64,000 bases of DNA, taken from positions 248,001-312,000 of the forward strand of contig CAVZZN010000002.1 of NCBI GenBank assembly GCA_963779805.1. The letters run 5' to 3'. A model generated the notes under the pieces. The model searched no databases, was not told where the DNA came from, and was given only the letters and a program-made list of their open reading frames with translations. This DNA comes from CAIWHR01 sp963779805. GTDB taxonomy: Bacteria; Pseudomonadota; Gammaproteobacteria; Burkholderiales; Casimicrobiaceae. Positions 47,926 through 56,626 of this stretch are shown here, one piece after another. The position numbers and the translations under genes were made by a program. Numbering within the stretch: position 1 is the stretch's first letter; the number at the start of each line of letters is the position of its first letter.

Positions 47926-48380
47926 CTGCCGTCCTTGCGCGTAATCCAGCACGTGTCGACGTTGTCCCGGACCCACCCCGGAGGGACGCCGAGCGTCTTC
48001 TTGTTGCCGGTCTGGTCGATCGAATACTTGAACTCCTGCATGCCCTTGGCGGCGAGGCCGCTGGCCGTCACGGTGTAGCTGCGGTCGCCGTTGGGCACGC
48101 ACTCGACCGCGAACGACTCGGACCCCGTCAGCGGAAAGTTGGGGATGCCACATTCCCCCGCCCCTGCGGTGTACTTGCGGTTGTCGAGGAAGTACTGCTC
48201 CATGCGCACTCGAAAATCGGAAAGGCGCGAGGTCGCGTCGACGATGCGGCTGCGCTTGACGTAGTCGGCGTAGTTGGGGATTGCGATCATCGCGAGGATG
48301 GCGATGATCGCGACCGCCACCATGAGCTCGATCAGCGTGAACCCGGAGTGGCGAGGGCTGGCGTGGTTGTTGCTTTTCAT
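47916..48380 (-). CDS. pilE: Type IV pilin PilE-like
   Basis: The 154-residue prepilin begins MKSNNHASPRHSGFTLIELMVAVAIIAILAMIAIPNYADYVKRSR, with cleavage after HSG and the canonical Phe1-Thr-Leu-Ile-Glu5. The C-terminal head has CGIPNFPLTG with a second cysteine in FAVECVPNG, and CWITRKDGSC at the end, which probably forms the D-region disulfide. Placed inside the minor pilin operon rather than alone, it is more likely the PilE minor pilin than the major PilA subunit. The ATG at 48380 was chosen for the leader length of 13 residues. Confidence 0.92.
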   Translation of the reverse strand: MKSNNHASPRHSGFTLIELMVAVAIIAILAMIAIPNYADYVKRSRIVDATSRLSDFRVRMEQYFLDNRKYTAGAGECGIPNFPLTGSESFAVECVPNGDRSYTVTASGLAAKGMQEFKYSIDQTGNKKTLGVPPGWVRDNVDTCWITRKDGSCG

Positions 48381-48544
48381 GTCAGTTTGCCCACAGTGGG
48401 TCGATGGTAGGGTGCGGCGTGCGCGCCCGCAAAGGTTGCCCGACCAGTGGCACGGACGCCGGAACGGACGGTGCGATACAACTCGTCCGTTGCACGCCGT
48501 AGCGCGCGAGCGCCGCTGCAGCCCGCTGCTGTCCACTACAGCAG

Positions 48545-49150
48545 CTACGGGCACACGCTGGTTGCGCGTTCCATGCGCACGCGTCCGGTGCTCGCGAGCA
48601 CGACGTGCCAGCCCTTCAGCCCGGTCTTGCACACGGTGATGGTGCCCATCTGCAGCCCGCCCGACGCGAGACGCGCCTGCCCGAACGCGGTGAACGAGAC
48701 ATAGCTCGCGATCGGCTGGTTGCCGCGCGCGGTGATGCCGTATTGCGCGGCAGGCTCGACGCGCACGATCGGCTCCGCAGCATCCGCCTTTGCGTTGCCG
48801 TTGTCGTCCGGAAACATCATCCAGCCGCGTTCCCATCCTCCGGCCGTCGTGCAGCTCGCACCCGCGCCCGCAACCTTGCAGAGATTGATCCGACCGCCGT
48901 GCTTCACGGCCTCGGCGCGCGCGAGTGACAGGCTGTACGCGAGCTGCTCGGCGAATGCGGCGAGGCGAGCGTTCGCGATCCACCCGGCGTAGGCCGGCGT
49001 GCCCGAGGCCACGAGCGTCGCGAGCACGGCAAGGCAGACGAGGAGCTCGACGAGCGTGAGCCCGCGACTGCATCGCGTGCGCCGAGGCCGCGCGTGGTTT
49101 GCCGGGCACGCCGGCGTGCCGTGCCTGCAGGCGGCTTGGTGTTGCTGCAT
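48545..49150 (-). CDS. fimT: Minor pilin FimT, GspH family
   Basis: This is a second GspH/FimT pseudopilin, of 201 residues. MQQHQAACRHGTPACPANHA is an unusually long and cysteine-containing leader. It is followed by RGLTLVELLVCLAVLATLVASGTPAYAGWIANARLAAFAEQLAYSLSLARAEAVKHGG. Leu replaces Phe at mature position 1. Two cysteine pairs (NLCKVAGAGASC; TVCKTGLKGWHVV ... TSVCP) suggest disulfides. It is the first gene of the minus-strand pilus cluster, 165 bases from pilE, and is divergent from the aminobenzoyl-CoA gene cluster. Confidence 0.86.
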   Translation of the reverse strand: MQQHQAACRHGTPACPANHARPRRTRCSRGLTLVELLVCLAVLATLVASGTPAYAGWIANARLAAFAEQLAYSLSLARAEAVKHGGRINLCKVAGAGASCTTAGGWERGWMMFPDDNGNAKADAAEPIVRVEPAAQYGITARGNQPIASYVSFTAFGQARLASGGLQMGTITVCKTGLKGWHVVLASTGRVRMERATSVCP

Positions 49151-49271
49151 TCGATTTCCCGAGGCCCACGTCACCGGCATCGATGATGCGCACGCCGGGA
49201 TGCAACGGCCATCAGCCGGAAGGCCGAGCCTGCCGGTCGCGTCCCGACGAGATCCGATCGAGCCGGGGGCC

Positions 49272-49299
49272 TTGACGCCAGATGCTTTAGGTCTAATAT
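49272..49299 (+). promoter_or_regulatory. Promoter of the aminobenzoyl-CoA cluster
   Basis: TTGACG (49272-49277) and TAATAT (49294-49299) separated by 16 bases, 91 bases upstream of the monooxygenase/reductase gene. This is the AT-richest spot in the gap. The MarR gene in the cluster is a candidate regulator, but I see no clean palindrome. Confidence 0.72.
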
Positions 49300-49389
49300 A
49301 TTCACTTTGCAAGCAACCTGCGGCCGCCGCGGTGCACCGGCACCGTCCCCGCGCGCCGTCGTCGCCGCAGCCTCGAAAGGCCGGACGAG

Positions 49390-51708
49390 ATGCGCATCCT
49401 CTGCATTGGCGGCGGTCCCGCCGGTCTTTATCTCGCGCTGCTGATGAAGCGCGCCGACCCGGGGCACGAGATCGTGGTGGTCGAGCGCAACCGTGCGTAC
49501 GACACGTTCGGCTGGGGCGTGGTGTTCTCCGACCAGACGCTCGGCAATCTCGCAGAGGCGGACCCGGAGTCGCACCGGGAGATCCTCGACGCCTTCTCGC
49601 ACTGGGACGACATCGACGTTCACTTCAAGGGCCGCACGATCACGTCGGGCGGCCACGGCTTCTGCGGCATCGGGCGCAAGCGGCTGCTGAACATCCTGCA
49701 GCGGCGGTGCGAGGAGATCGGCGTGCGGCTCGTGTTCGAGACCGACGTCACGGACGAGATGGGGTTCGGGCCGCAGGATCTCGTCGTCGCGAGCGACGGC
49801 GTCAACAGCGTCCTGCGCGCCAGGTACGCGCACGTGTTCGAGCCGCAGCTCGAGCGCCGCAAGTGCCGCTACATCTGGCTCGGCACGCATCGCAAGTTCG
49901 ACGCGTTCACGTTCGCGTTCGAGCAGACGCCGTGGGGCTGGTTCCAGGCGCACGCGTACCGCTTCGATCGCGACACATCGACCTTCATCGTGGAGACGCC
50001 CGAAGCCGTGTGGCACGCCGCCGGCCTCGATCGCATGTCGACCGCCGAGAGCATCGCGTTCTGCGAGAAGCTGTTCGCTCCCTATCTGCATGGCGAGCGT
50101 TTGATGACCAATGCGGGACACCTGCGCGGGTCGGCGTGGATCAACTTCCTGCGCGTGACCAATGCCACGTGGCTCAACTTCACGGGCGCCGCGCCCATGG
50201 TCCTGCTCGGCGACGCCGCGCACACGGCGCACTTCTCCGTGGGGTCGGGCACCAAGCTCGCGCTCGAGGACGCGATCTCGCTCGCGCACGCCGTCACCGG
50301 CACGCAGGACCTGCGCCGCGCGCTCGCGCAGTACGAAGCCGAGCGCATGGTCGAGGTGCTCAAGATCCAGAACGCGGCGCGCAACTCCACCGAATGGTTC
50401 GAGAACGTCGAGCGCTACACGTCGTTCGAGGCCGAGCAGTTCGCGTACAGCCTGCTCACCCGCAGCCAGCGCATCTCCCACGAGAACCTGCGCCTGCGCG
50501 ACCGCGCGTTCGTCGAGCGTACCGAGGCGTGGTTCGCGGCGCGCAGCGATCTGCCCGCGAAGCCCGTCCCGCCGATGTTCACGCCGTTCCGGTTGCGCGG
50601 CCTGACGCTCCCCAACCGTGTGGTCGTCTCGCCCATGGCGCAGTACTCGTGCGTCGACGGCACGCCCGACGACTACTACCTCGTGCATCTGGGCAGCCGC
50701 GCGCACGGCGGTGCGGGGCTCGTGTTCACCGAGATGACGTGCGTGTCGGCCGACGCGCGCATCAGCCCGGGCTGCGCGGGCATGTACACGCCGGCGCACC
50801 GGGACGCATGGCGGCGCATCGTGGAGTACGTGCACGCGCGGACGCCGGCGAAGCTCGCGCTGCAGCTGGGGCACGCGGGCCCCAAGGGATCGACGCAGCG
50901 CGGCTGGGAGGATGCCGACGAGCCGCTGCCGCCCGGCAGCGCCACGCCCAACTGGCCGCTGCTCGCGCCCTCGGCGCTCGCCTACGGACCCCGCAACCAG
51001 GTGCCGCGGCCCATGACGCGGGCGGACATGGACCGCGTGCGCTCCGACTTCCTGCGCGCAACGCAATGGGCCGTGGAATGCGGCTTCGACTGGCTCGAGC
51101 TGCACTGCGCGCACGGGTATCTGCTGTCGGCGTTCATCTGTCCGCTCACCAACCTGCGCACCGACGAGTACGGCGGGTCGCTCCAGAATCGATGCCGCTT
51201 TCCCGTCGAGGTGTTCCGCGCGATGCGCGAGATCTGGCCGAAGGACAGGCCCATGTCGGTGCGCATCTCGGCCCACGACTGGGCGCCGGGCGGGAACACG
51301 CCGGACGACGCGGTGGCGATCGCGAGGATGTTCCAGGAGGCCGGGGCCGATCTCGTCGACGTCTCGTCCGGCCAGACGACGCGCGAGGCGAAACCCCTCT
51401 ACGGCCGCATGTACCAGACGCCGTTCGCCGATCGGATCCGCAACGAAGTCGGCATCGCGACGATGGCAGTGGGCGCGATCTTCGAGCCGGATCACGTCAA
51501 CAGCATCGTCATGGCGGGTCGCGCCGACCTGTGCGCGCTCGCACGGCCGCATCTCGCCGATCCCTACTGGACGCTGCATGCCGCCGCGCAGCTCGGCTAT
51601 CACGATATGCCGTGGCCGCAGCAATATCTCACCGGGAAGGAGCAGCTCGAGCGCAACCTCGCGCGTGCCGCCCAGGGCCCGCAGGACGTTCCGGGAGCGA
51701 ACGGATGA
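49390..51708 (+). CDS. abmA: 2-aminobenzoyl-CoA monooxygenase/reductase-like fusion flavoprotein
   Basis: Two flavin domains are fused in 772 residues. Residues 1-385 are a salicylate-hydroxylase-like FAD monooxygenase, with MRILCIGGGPAGLYLALLMK for the FAD Rossmann fold and VLLGDAAHTAHFSVGSGTKLALEDAI for the GD motif. Residues 395-772 are an old-yellow-enzyme domain (FTPFRLRGLTLPNRVVVSPMAQ; LELHCAHGYLLSAFICPLTN). This architecture matches the 2-aminobenzoyl-CoA monooxygenase/reductase described in Azoarcus evansii and the related salicylyl-CoA 5-hydroxylases. With the benzoate-type CoA ligase and RidA downstream, hydroxylation and ring reduction of anthranilyl-CoA is the best guess; salicylyl-CoA is the alternative. 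The ATG at 49390 leads the operon. Confidence 0.86.
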   Translation: MRILCIGGGPAGLYLALLMKRADPGHEIVVVERNRAYDTFGWGVVFSDQTLGNLAEADPESHREILDAFSHWDDIDVHFKGRTITSGGHGFCGIGRKRLLNILQRRCEEIGVRLVFETDVTDEMGFGPQDLVVASDGVNSVLRARYAHVFEPQLERRKCRYIWLGTHRKFDAFTFAFEQTPWGWFQAHAYRFDRDTSTFIVETPEAVWHAAGLDRMSTAESIAFCEKLFAPYLHGERLMTNAGHLRGSAWINFLRVTNATWLNFTGAAPMVLLGDAAHTAHFSVGSGTKLALEDAISLAHAVTGTQDLRRALAQYEAERMVEVLKIQNAARNSTEWFENVERYTSFEAEQFAYSLLTRSQRISHENLRLRDRAFVERTEAWFAARSDLPAKPVPPMFTPFRLRGLTLPNRVVVSPMAQYSCVDGTPDDYYLVHLGSRAHGGAGLVFTEMTCVSADARISPGCAGMYTPAHRDAWRRIVEYVHARTPAKLALQLGHAGPKGSTQRGWEDADEPLPPGSATPNWPLLAPSALAYGPRNQVPRPMTRADMDRVRSDFLRATQWAVECGFDWLELHCAHGYLLSAFICPLTNLRTDEYGGSLQNRCRFPVEVFRAMREIWPKDRPMSVRISAHDWAPGGNTPDDAVAIARMFQEAGADLVDVSSGQTTREAKPLYGRMYQTPFADRIRNEVGIATMAVGAIFEPDHVNSIVMAGRADLCALARPHLADPYWTLHAAAQLGYHDMPWPQQYLTGKEQLERNLARAAQGPQDVPGANG

Positions 51709-51756
51709 TGTCGCTTGCGCAGTGGCGTTTGGCGGTAGTCGACGCAGGAGGTCGCG

Positions 51757-52545
51757 ATGCCTGAAAGCGCGCATCCGCTGGCGGGACTGCACGCGGTCGT
51801 CACGGGTGGCGGGCGCGGCATCGGGCATGCGATCGCGCAGCGCCTGGTCTCGATGGGCGCCACGTGCACGCTGCTCGGTCGGGACCACGATCGGCTCGTC
51901 GCGGCCGCGCAGGCGATCGATCCTGCAGCGTGCACGCACACCGTGTGCGACGTGGGCAATCTGCAGGAGGTCGAGGCCGCATTCGGCGAGGTGGCGGCGC
52001 TCGGACGCGGTCTCGCGCTCCTCGTGAACAACGCAGGCGCTGCGAAAAGCGCGCGTTTCGACGCGACGGATGCCGCGCTGTGGGACGAGATGCTGCGGGT
52101 CAACGCGACCGGCGCCTATCTCTGCACGCGGTCCGCGATGCCGTTGCTGCGGGCGGCGCCGTTCGCACGCATCGTCAACATCGCGAGCTCTGCGGGACTC
52201 ATCGGGTATCGCTACGTCAGCGCGTACTGCGCCGCCAAGCATGCGCTGGTGGGCCTCACGCGCGCGCTGGCGGTGGAGCTGGCGCGCACGAACATCACCG
52301 TGAACGCCGTGTGCCCGGGCTACACCGACACCGACATCGTCGCGCAGGCGGTCGACAACATCGCGAGCAGGACCGCAAGCACCCCTGGGGAGGCGCTTGC
52401 CGCGCTGGTGGCGCACAACCCGCAGGGACGCCTCGTGACGCCGGACGAAGTGGCGGGCGCAGTGGCCTGGCTCTGCCTGCCCGAATCCGCGGCGGTGACC
52501 GGACAGGCGATCGGTGTCGCCGGGGGCGAGGTGCAGACCGGATGA
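51757..52545 (+). CDS. Short-chain dehydrogenase/reductase
   Basis: This is a 262-residue classical SDR with the cofactor motif TGGGRGIGHAIA, NNAG at about residue 92, the serine in NIASSAGLIGYRY, and the catalytic YCAAK. The C-terminus ESAAVTGQAIGVAGGEVQTG is typical of 3-hydroxyacyl-CoA type SDRs. It follows the monooxygenase gene by 48 bases and overlaps the MarR gene. In the aminobenzoyl-CoA route it could reduce or oxidise the ring ketone/alcohol CoA intermediates; the exact step is inference. Confidence 0.9.
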   Translation: MPESAHPLAGLHAVVTGGGRGIGHAIAQRLVSMGATCTLLGRDHDRLVAAAQAIDPAACTHTVCDVGNLQEVEAAFGEVAALGRGLALLVNNAGAAKSARFDATDAALWDEMLRVNATGAYLCTRSAMPLLRAAPFARIVNIASSAGLIGYRYVSAYCAAKHALVGLTRALAVELARTNITVNAVCPGYTDTDIVAQAVDNIASRTASTPGEALAALVAHNPQGRLVTPDEVAGAVAWLCLPESAAVTGQAIGVAGGEVQTG

Positions 52546-53093
52546 TCCGGATGGACACGACCGCATCGCCCGATCGGGAATCGCGCCTCACCGATACGCA
52601 TCACGACGCGCTGCGCGTCTGGCTGCGGCTGCTCACCTGCACGCTCATGATCGAGCGCGAGATCCGCACGCGCCTGAGGACGCGGTTCGGCACGACGCTG
52701 CCGCGGTTCGATCTCATGTCGCAGCTCGAGCGCAACCCGCAGGGTCTGCGCATGGGCGAGCTGTCGCGGCGCATGATGGTCACCGGCGGCAACGTCACCG
52801 GCATCACGGATCAGCTCGTCGCCGAAGGCCTGGTCGAGCGCAGGCCGATCCCCGAGGACCGGCGCGCGTATGCCGTGCGCCTCACCGCGCGCGGCAAGCG
52901 CCAGTTCGACGCCATGGCGCAGGCGCACGAGGAATGGATCGCGCAGATCCTGGGCGCGCTGCCTGAATCGGAGCGCGCACGCCTGCACGAGCTCCTCGGC
53001 CGGTTGAAGCGCGGACTGGTGCAGGTGAGCGAGCCCGGCGCGAAGGCGCCGGTCGTGCGCAAGGCTTCGACCCCACGACGGAGGGCATCATGA
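52542..53093 (+). CDS. MarR-family transcriptional regulator
   Basis: The 183-residue protein has a winged helix of the MarR type: TLPRFDLMSQLERNPQGLRMGELSRRMMVTGGNVTGITDQLVAEGLVERRPIPEDRRAYAVRLTARGKRQF. The ATG overlaps the SDR stop (ATGA) and its own stop overlaps the ligase start. It is likely a repressor of this operon relieved by an aromatic acid or its CoA ester, as known for MarR members such as BadR and HcaR-like regulators. No ligand-specific residue can be assigned. Confidence 0.9.
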   Translation: MIRMDTTASPDRESRLTDTHHDALRVWLRLLTCTLMIEREIRTRLRTRFGTTLPRFDLMSQLERNPQGLRMGELSRRMMVTGGNVTGITDQLVAEGLVERRPIPEDRRAYAVRLTARGKRQFDAMAQAHEEWIAQILGALPESERARLHELLGRLKRGLVQVSEPGAKAPVVRKASTPRRRAS

Positions 53094-54746
53094 TGAAGAG
53101 TGCGCACGTCGACACGTTTGCCCGCGATCACCTGCCTCCGGCTTCGCAGTGGCCGGAGCTCGTGTTCGACCTGCCGGAGCTGCAGTACCCGGCGCGCATG
53201 AACGCCGCCGTGGAGCTCCTGGGCAAGGCCATCGCGCGCGGCGATGGCGGGCGCGTTGCGATCCTCGCGTCGGGCGGCGTGCGCTGGACGTACGCCGATC
53301 TCGACGCGCACGCGAATCGCATCGCCCACGTGCTCGTGCGCGAGCTCGGGCTCGTGCCGGGCAACCGCGTGCTCCTGCGGGCCCCGAATTCGCCGATGCA
53401 CGCGGCGTGCTGGTTCGGCGTGATCAGGGCCGGCGGCATCGTGGTGGGCACGATGCCGCTGCTGCGCGCCCGCGAGCTCACGGACGTGATCACCAAGGCC
53501 GAGATCTCGCACGCGCTGTGCGACGCGCGCCTCGCGGCCGAGCTCGACGCGGCGCGCCCGAATTGCCCGACGCTCCGCAAGGTGATGCTGTTCGGCGACG
53601 GCGCACCGGAGGCCCTCGAGGCGCGCATGGCCGCGCACCCCGGGCGATTCGAGGCGGTGGACACCGCGAGCGACGACGTGGCGTTGATCGCGTTCACGTC
53701 GGGCACCACCGGCAAGCCCAAGGGCACGATCCACTTCCACCGTGACCTCATCGCGATCTGCGATTGCTGGCCGCGCTCGACATTGCGTGCGCGGCCCGAC
53801 GACGTCTTCACCGGCAGCCCGCCGCTCGCGTTCACGTTCGGCTTGGGCGGCCTGTTGCTCTTTCCGTTGCGCATCGGTGCCGCGACGCTGCTCCTCGAGC
53901 GGCCCGCGCCGGAGTTCCTGCTGCCCGCGATCGCGCAGCACCGCGCGACCGTGCTCTTCACCGCGCCGACGTCCTACCGCGCGATGGCCGCGCACGTGCG
54001 CGAGCACGATCTCTCCTCGCTGCGCAAGTGCGCATCGGCCGGCGAAGCCTTGCCCGCGGCGACCCGGGCGCTGTGGAAGCAGGCGACCGGGATCGAGATC
54101 ATCGACGGCATCGGCTCGACCGAGATGCTGCACATCTTCATCTCCCACGACGAGGCGCATGCGAAGGGCGGGGCCACGGGCACGCCGACACCGGGCTATC
54201 AGGCGTGCATCATGAACGACGAGGGTCGGCCCGTGCCGGCGGGAACGGTAGGGCGTCTCGCGGTCAAGGGTCCCACGGGGTGCCGCTACCTCGCGGACGA
54301 CCGCCAGCGCAACTACGTGCGCGACGGCTGGAACTACACGGGGGACGCCTACCTGGTCGACGACGAGGGCTATTACGTGTACCAGGCTCGCACGGACGAC
54401 ATGATCATCAGCGCGGGGTACAACATCGCCGGTCCGGAAGTGGAGAGCGCGCTGCTTGCTGCACCCGGCGGTCGCCGAGTGCGGCGTCATCGGGGCGCCC
54501 GACGAGGAGCGCGGTCAGATCGTCAAGGCCTTCGTCGTGCTGAACCAGGGCCATGCGCCCGACGACGCCACGACCGCAGCGTTGCAGAAGTACGTCAAGG
54601 AGACGATCGCGCCGTACAAGTACCCACGTTCGATCGAGTATCTCGAATCGCTTCCGCGCGGGGCGACCGGAAAGCTGCAGCGCTTCCGCCTGCGCCAGAT
54701 GGAGTCGGAGCGGCAGGCGGCAGGAACGGCGGGAGCGCCGACATGA
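53090..54746 (+). CDS. abmG: 2-aminobenzoate--CoA ligase-like (frame break near 54456)
   Basis: This is an ANL-superfamily ligase that forms an aryl-CoA thioester via an acyl-adenylate. The core has AFTSGTTGKPKGTIHFHRDL (P-loop), GSTEMLHIFISHDEAHAKGGATG, and NYVRDGWNYTGDAYLVDDEGYYVYQARTDDMIISAGYNI. The frame changes at about 54456, where an extra T in CTTG splits ESALL from LHPAVAECGVIGAPDEERGQIVKAF. The tail is intact, including the catalytic lysine in LPRGATGKLQRF. The corrected length is about 551 residues, as for 2-aminobenzoate- and benzoate-CoA ligases. It overlaps ridA (stop 54744-54746, start 54743). Substrate is inferred from neighbours. Confidence 0.87.
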
Positions 54747-55198
54747 GCGCTCGCGCCGAAGACGAGTCCCCACGCGGGGCCCGCGCCGATCGCCCGGCGA
54801 ACGCGCTATCGCACGTGCTGCAGCCACGCGAGTGGGCGGCCCCGCGCGGCTATTCCAACGGGATCGCGGCGACGGGCCGGCTGGTATTCGTTGCCGGGCA
54901 GATCGGCTGGGATGCGCAGAACCGGCTCGTAGGTCCGGGCTTCCTGCAGCAGGCGGAGCAGGCGCTGCGCAATATCGTGGCCGTCGTCGCCGAGGCCGGC
55001 GGCTTGCCCGGGCACGTCACGCGCCTCACGTGGTACGTGCTCGATCGGGCGGAGTATCTCGCGTGCCAGCGCGAGCTCGGCGGCGTCTACCGCGCGGTGA
55101 TGGGCCGGCATTTTCCCACCATGACCGCGGTCGAGGTGCGTGCGCTGATGGAGCCGGGTGCGCGCGTGGAGATCGAAGCGACGGCCGTCGTGCCGTAG
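54743..55198 (+). CDS. RidA/YjgF-family enamine/imine deaminase
   Basis: The 151-residue product has a 30-residue N-terminal extension before the RidA fold: QPREWAAPRGYSNGIAATGRLVFVAGQIGWDAQNRLVGPGFLQQAEQALRNI, then HFPTMTAVEVRALMEPGARVEIEATAVVP. It lacks the canonical RidA arginine in its usual R-x-P context (here MTAVEVRALMEPGARVEIEA), so it is a divergent Rid member with uncertain activity. RidA-type proteins hydrolyse reactive enamines and imines. Coupled to the ligase gene by a four-base overlap, it is a plausible enzyme for releasing ammonia from an enamine formed after ring reduction of aminobenzoyl-CoA. Confidence 0.82.
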   Translation: MSARAEDESPRGARADRPANALSHVLQPREWAAPRGYSNGIAATGRLVFVAGQIGWDAQNRLVGPGFLQQAEQALRNIVAVVAEAGGLPGHVTRLTWYVLDRAEYLACQRELGGVYRAVMGRHFPTMTAVEVRALMEPGARVEIEATAVVP

Positions 55199-55207
55199 TG
55201 AATCGCT

Positions 55208-55249
55208 GCGGCCGCCGCTGTCGTATCGCGGCGGCCGCCGCTGTCGTAT
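55208..55249. repeat. 19-bp direct repeat between ridA and gcdH
   Basis: GCGGCCGCCGCTGTCGTAT occurs at 55208-55226 and again at 55231-55249, a period of 23 bases. It lies 10 bases after the ridA stop and about 93 bases upstream of the gcdH -10. It could be a tandem duplication or a tandem regulator site. Confidence 0.75.
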
Positions 55250-55341
55250 GGCGGCCTGCGCGGGTGCGATGCCGCAGCTCCTAGACCCAAACCGGCGCGA
55301 AGTCCATGACGCGCCACAAGGCCGCATCCCCGGCGCTCGGT

Positions 55342-55347
55342 TAGAAT
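55342..55347 (+). promoter_or_regulatory. gcdH -10 element
   Basis: TAGAAT in GGTTAGAATCGTCC, 73 bases upstream of the preferred gcdH ATG. It implies the dehydrogenase can be transcribed independently of the upstream cluster. Confidence 0.55.
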
Positions 55348-55419
55348 CGTCCAGCCGCAACACCTTCCGCTTGCATGCACGTCGCGCGCATCGGCGCGCC
55401 ATCGTCAGCCGAGGACATC

Positions 55420-56610
55420 ATGGCCGCTTCCAGCTCCGGTAGCCCGCGTTTCGTGTGGGAAGACCCGCTCCTTCTGTCCGAGCAGCTGAGCGAGGAAGAG
55501 CGGATGGTGCGCGACACGGCGTACGCCTTCGCGCAGGAGGAGCTGCTGCCGCGCGTGCGTGACGCATTCCGGCACGAGACGGTCGATGCCTCGATCTTCC
55601 CCGCGCTGGGCAAGCTCGGCCTGCTCGGGCCGACGGTCCCGACCGAATACGGCGGCGCCGGCCTCAACTACGTCTGCTATGGCCTGATCGCACGCGAGGT
55701 CGAGCGCGTCGATTCCGGTTACCGCTCGATGATGAGCGTGCAGAGCTCGCTCGTGATGTTCCCGATCTTCACGTACGGCACGGAGGAGCAGCGGCGCAAG
55801 TACCTGCCGAAGCTCGCGACGGGCGAATGGATCGGCTGCTTCGGGCTGACCGAGCCCAACCATGGCTCCGACCCGGGCAGCATGGTGACGCGCGCGCATG
55901 CCGCGCCGGGGGGCTATCGCCTCAGCGGGAGCAAGATGTGGATCTCGAACTCGCCCATCGCCGACGTGTTCGTGGTGTGGGCGAAGACCGACGACGGCAT
56001 CATTCGCGGGTTCATCCTCGAGAAGGGCATGAAGGGCCTGTCGGCGCCGAAGATCGAAGGCAAGTTCAGCCTGCGCACGTCCGTGACAGGCGAGATCGTG
56101 ATGGACGACGTGTTCGTGCCGGAGGCCAACCTGCTGCCGAACGTGCAGGGGCTCAAGGGTCCCTTCGGCTGCCTCAACTCCGCGCGCTACGGCATCGCGT
56201 GGGGCGCGCTCGGCGCGGCGGAATTCTGCTGGCACGCGGCGCGCCAATACACGCTCGACCGCAAGCAGTTCGGGCGTCCGCTCGCGGCGAACCAGCTCAT
56301 CCAGAAGAAGCTCGCGGACATGCAGACCGAGATCACGCTCGGCCTGCAGGGCTGCCTTCGCCTCGGCCGTCTCAAGGACGACGGCAAGGCCGCGCCGGAG
56401 ATCACGTCGATCATGAAGCGCAATTCCTGCGGCAAGGCGCTCGAGATCGCGCGCATGGCGCGGGACATGCACGGCGGCAACGGCATCGTCGACGAGTTCC
56501 ACGTCATCCGCCATCTCGTGAATCTCGAGACCGTCAACACCTACGAAGGCACGCACGACATCCACGCGCTGATCCTCGGGCGGGCGCAGACCGGCATCGC
56601 CGCGTTCTGA
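55420..56610 (+). CDS. gcdH: Glutaryl-CoA dehydrogenase
   Basis: GcdH oxidises and decarboxylates glutaryl-CoA to crotonyl-CoA, the step that links lysine, tryptophan and benzoyl-CoA degradation to beta-oxidation. The 396-residue product has FVWEDPLLLSEQLSEEERMVRDTA, FGLTEPNHGSDPGSMVTRA, and the catalytic glutamate in VNTYEGTHDIHALILGRAQTGIAAF, all diagnostic of GcdH. The ATG at 55420, after GAGGAC, gives MAASSSGSPRFVW; an upstream ATG at 55375 is possible. The neighbours suggest it handles products of the adjoining aryl-CoA pathway. Confidence 0.95.
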   Translation: MAASSSGSPRFVWEDPLLLSEQLSEEERMVRDTAYAFAQEELLPRVRDAFRHETVDASIFPALGKLGLLGPTVPTEYGGAGLNYVCYGLIAREVERVDSGYRSMMSVQSSLVMFPIFTYGTEEQRRKYLPKLATGEWIGCFGLTEPNHGSDPGSMVTRAHAAPGGYRLSGSKMWISNSPIADVFVVWAKTDDGIIRGFILEKGMKGLSAPKIEGKFSLRTSVTGEIVMDDVFVPEANLLPNVQGLKGPFGCLNSARYGIAWGALGAAEFCWHAARQYTLDRKQFGRPLAANQLIQKKLADMQTEITLGLQGCLRLGRLKDDGKAAPEITSIMKRNSCGKALEIARMARDMHGGNGIVDEFHVIRHLVNLETVNTYEGTHDIHALILGRAQTGIAAF

Positions 56611-56626
56611 CGACCTGCGTGCGCGC

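Noticed and set aside
48381..48544. Sigma-54 promoter for pilE (TGGCACGG near 48449)
   Set aside because: The match is on the wrong strand for pilE and the -12 GC element is missing at the right spacing.
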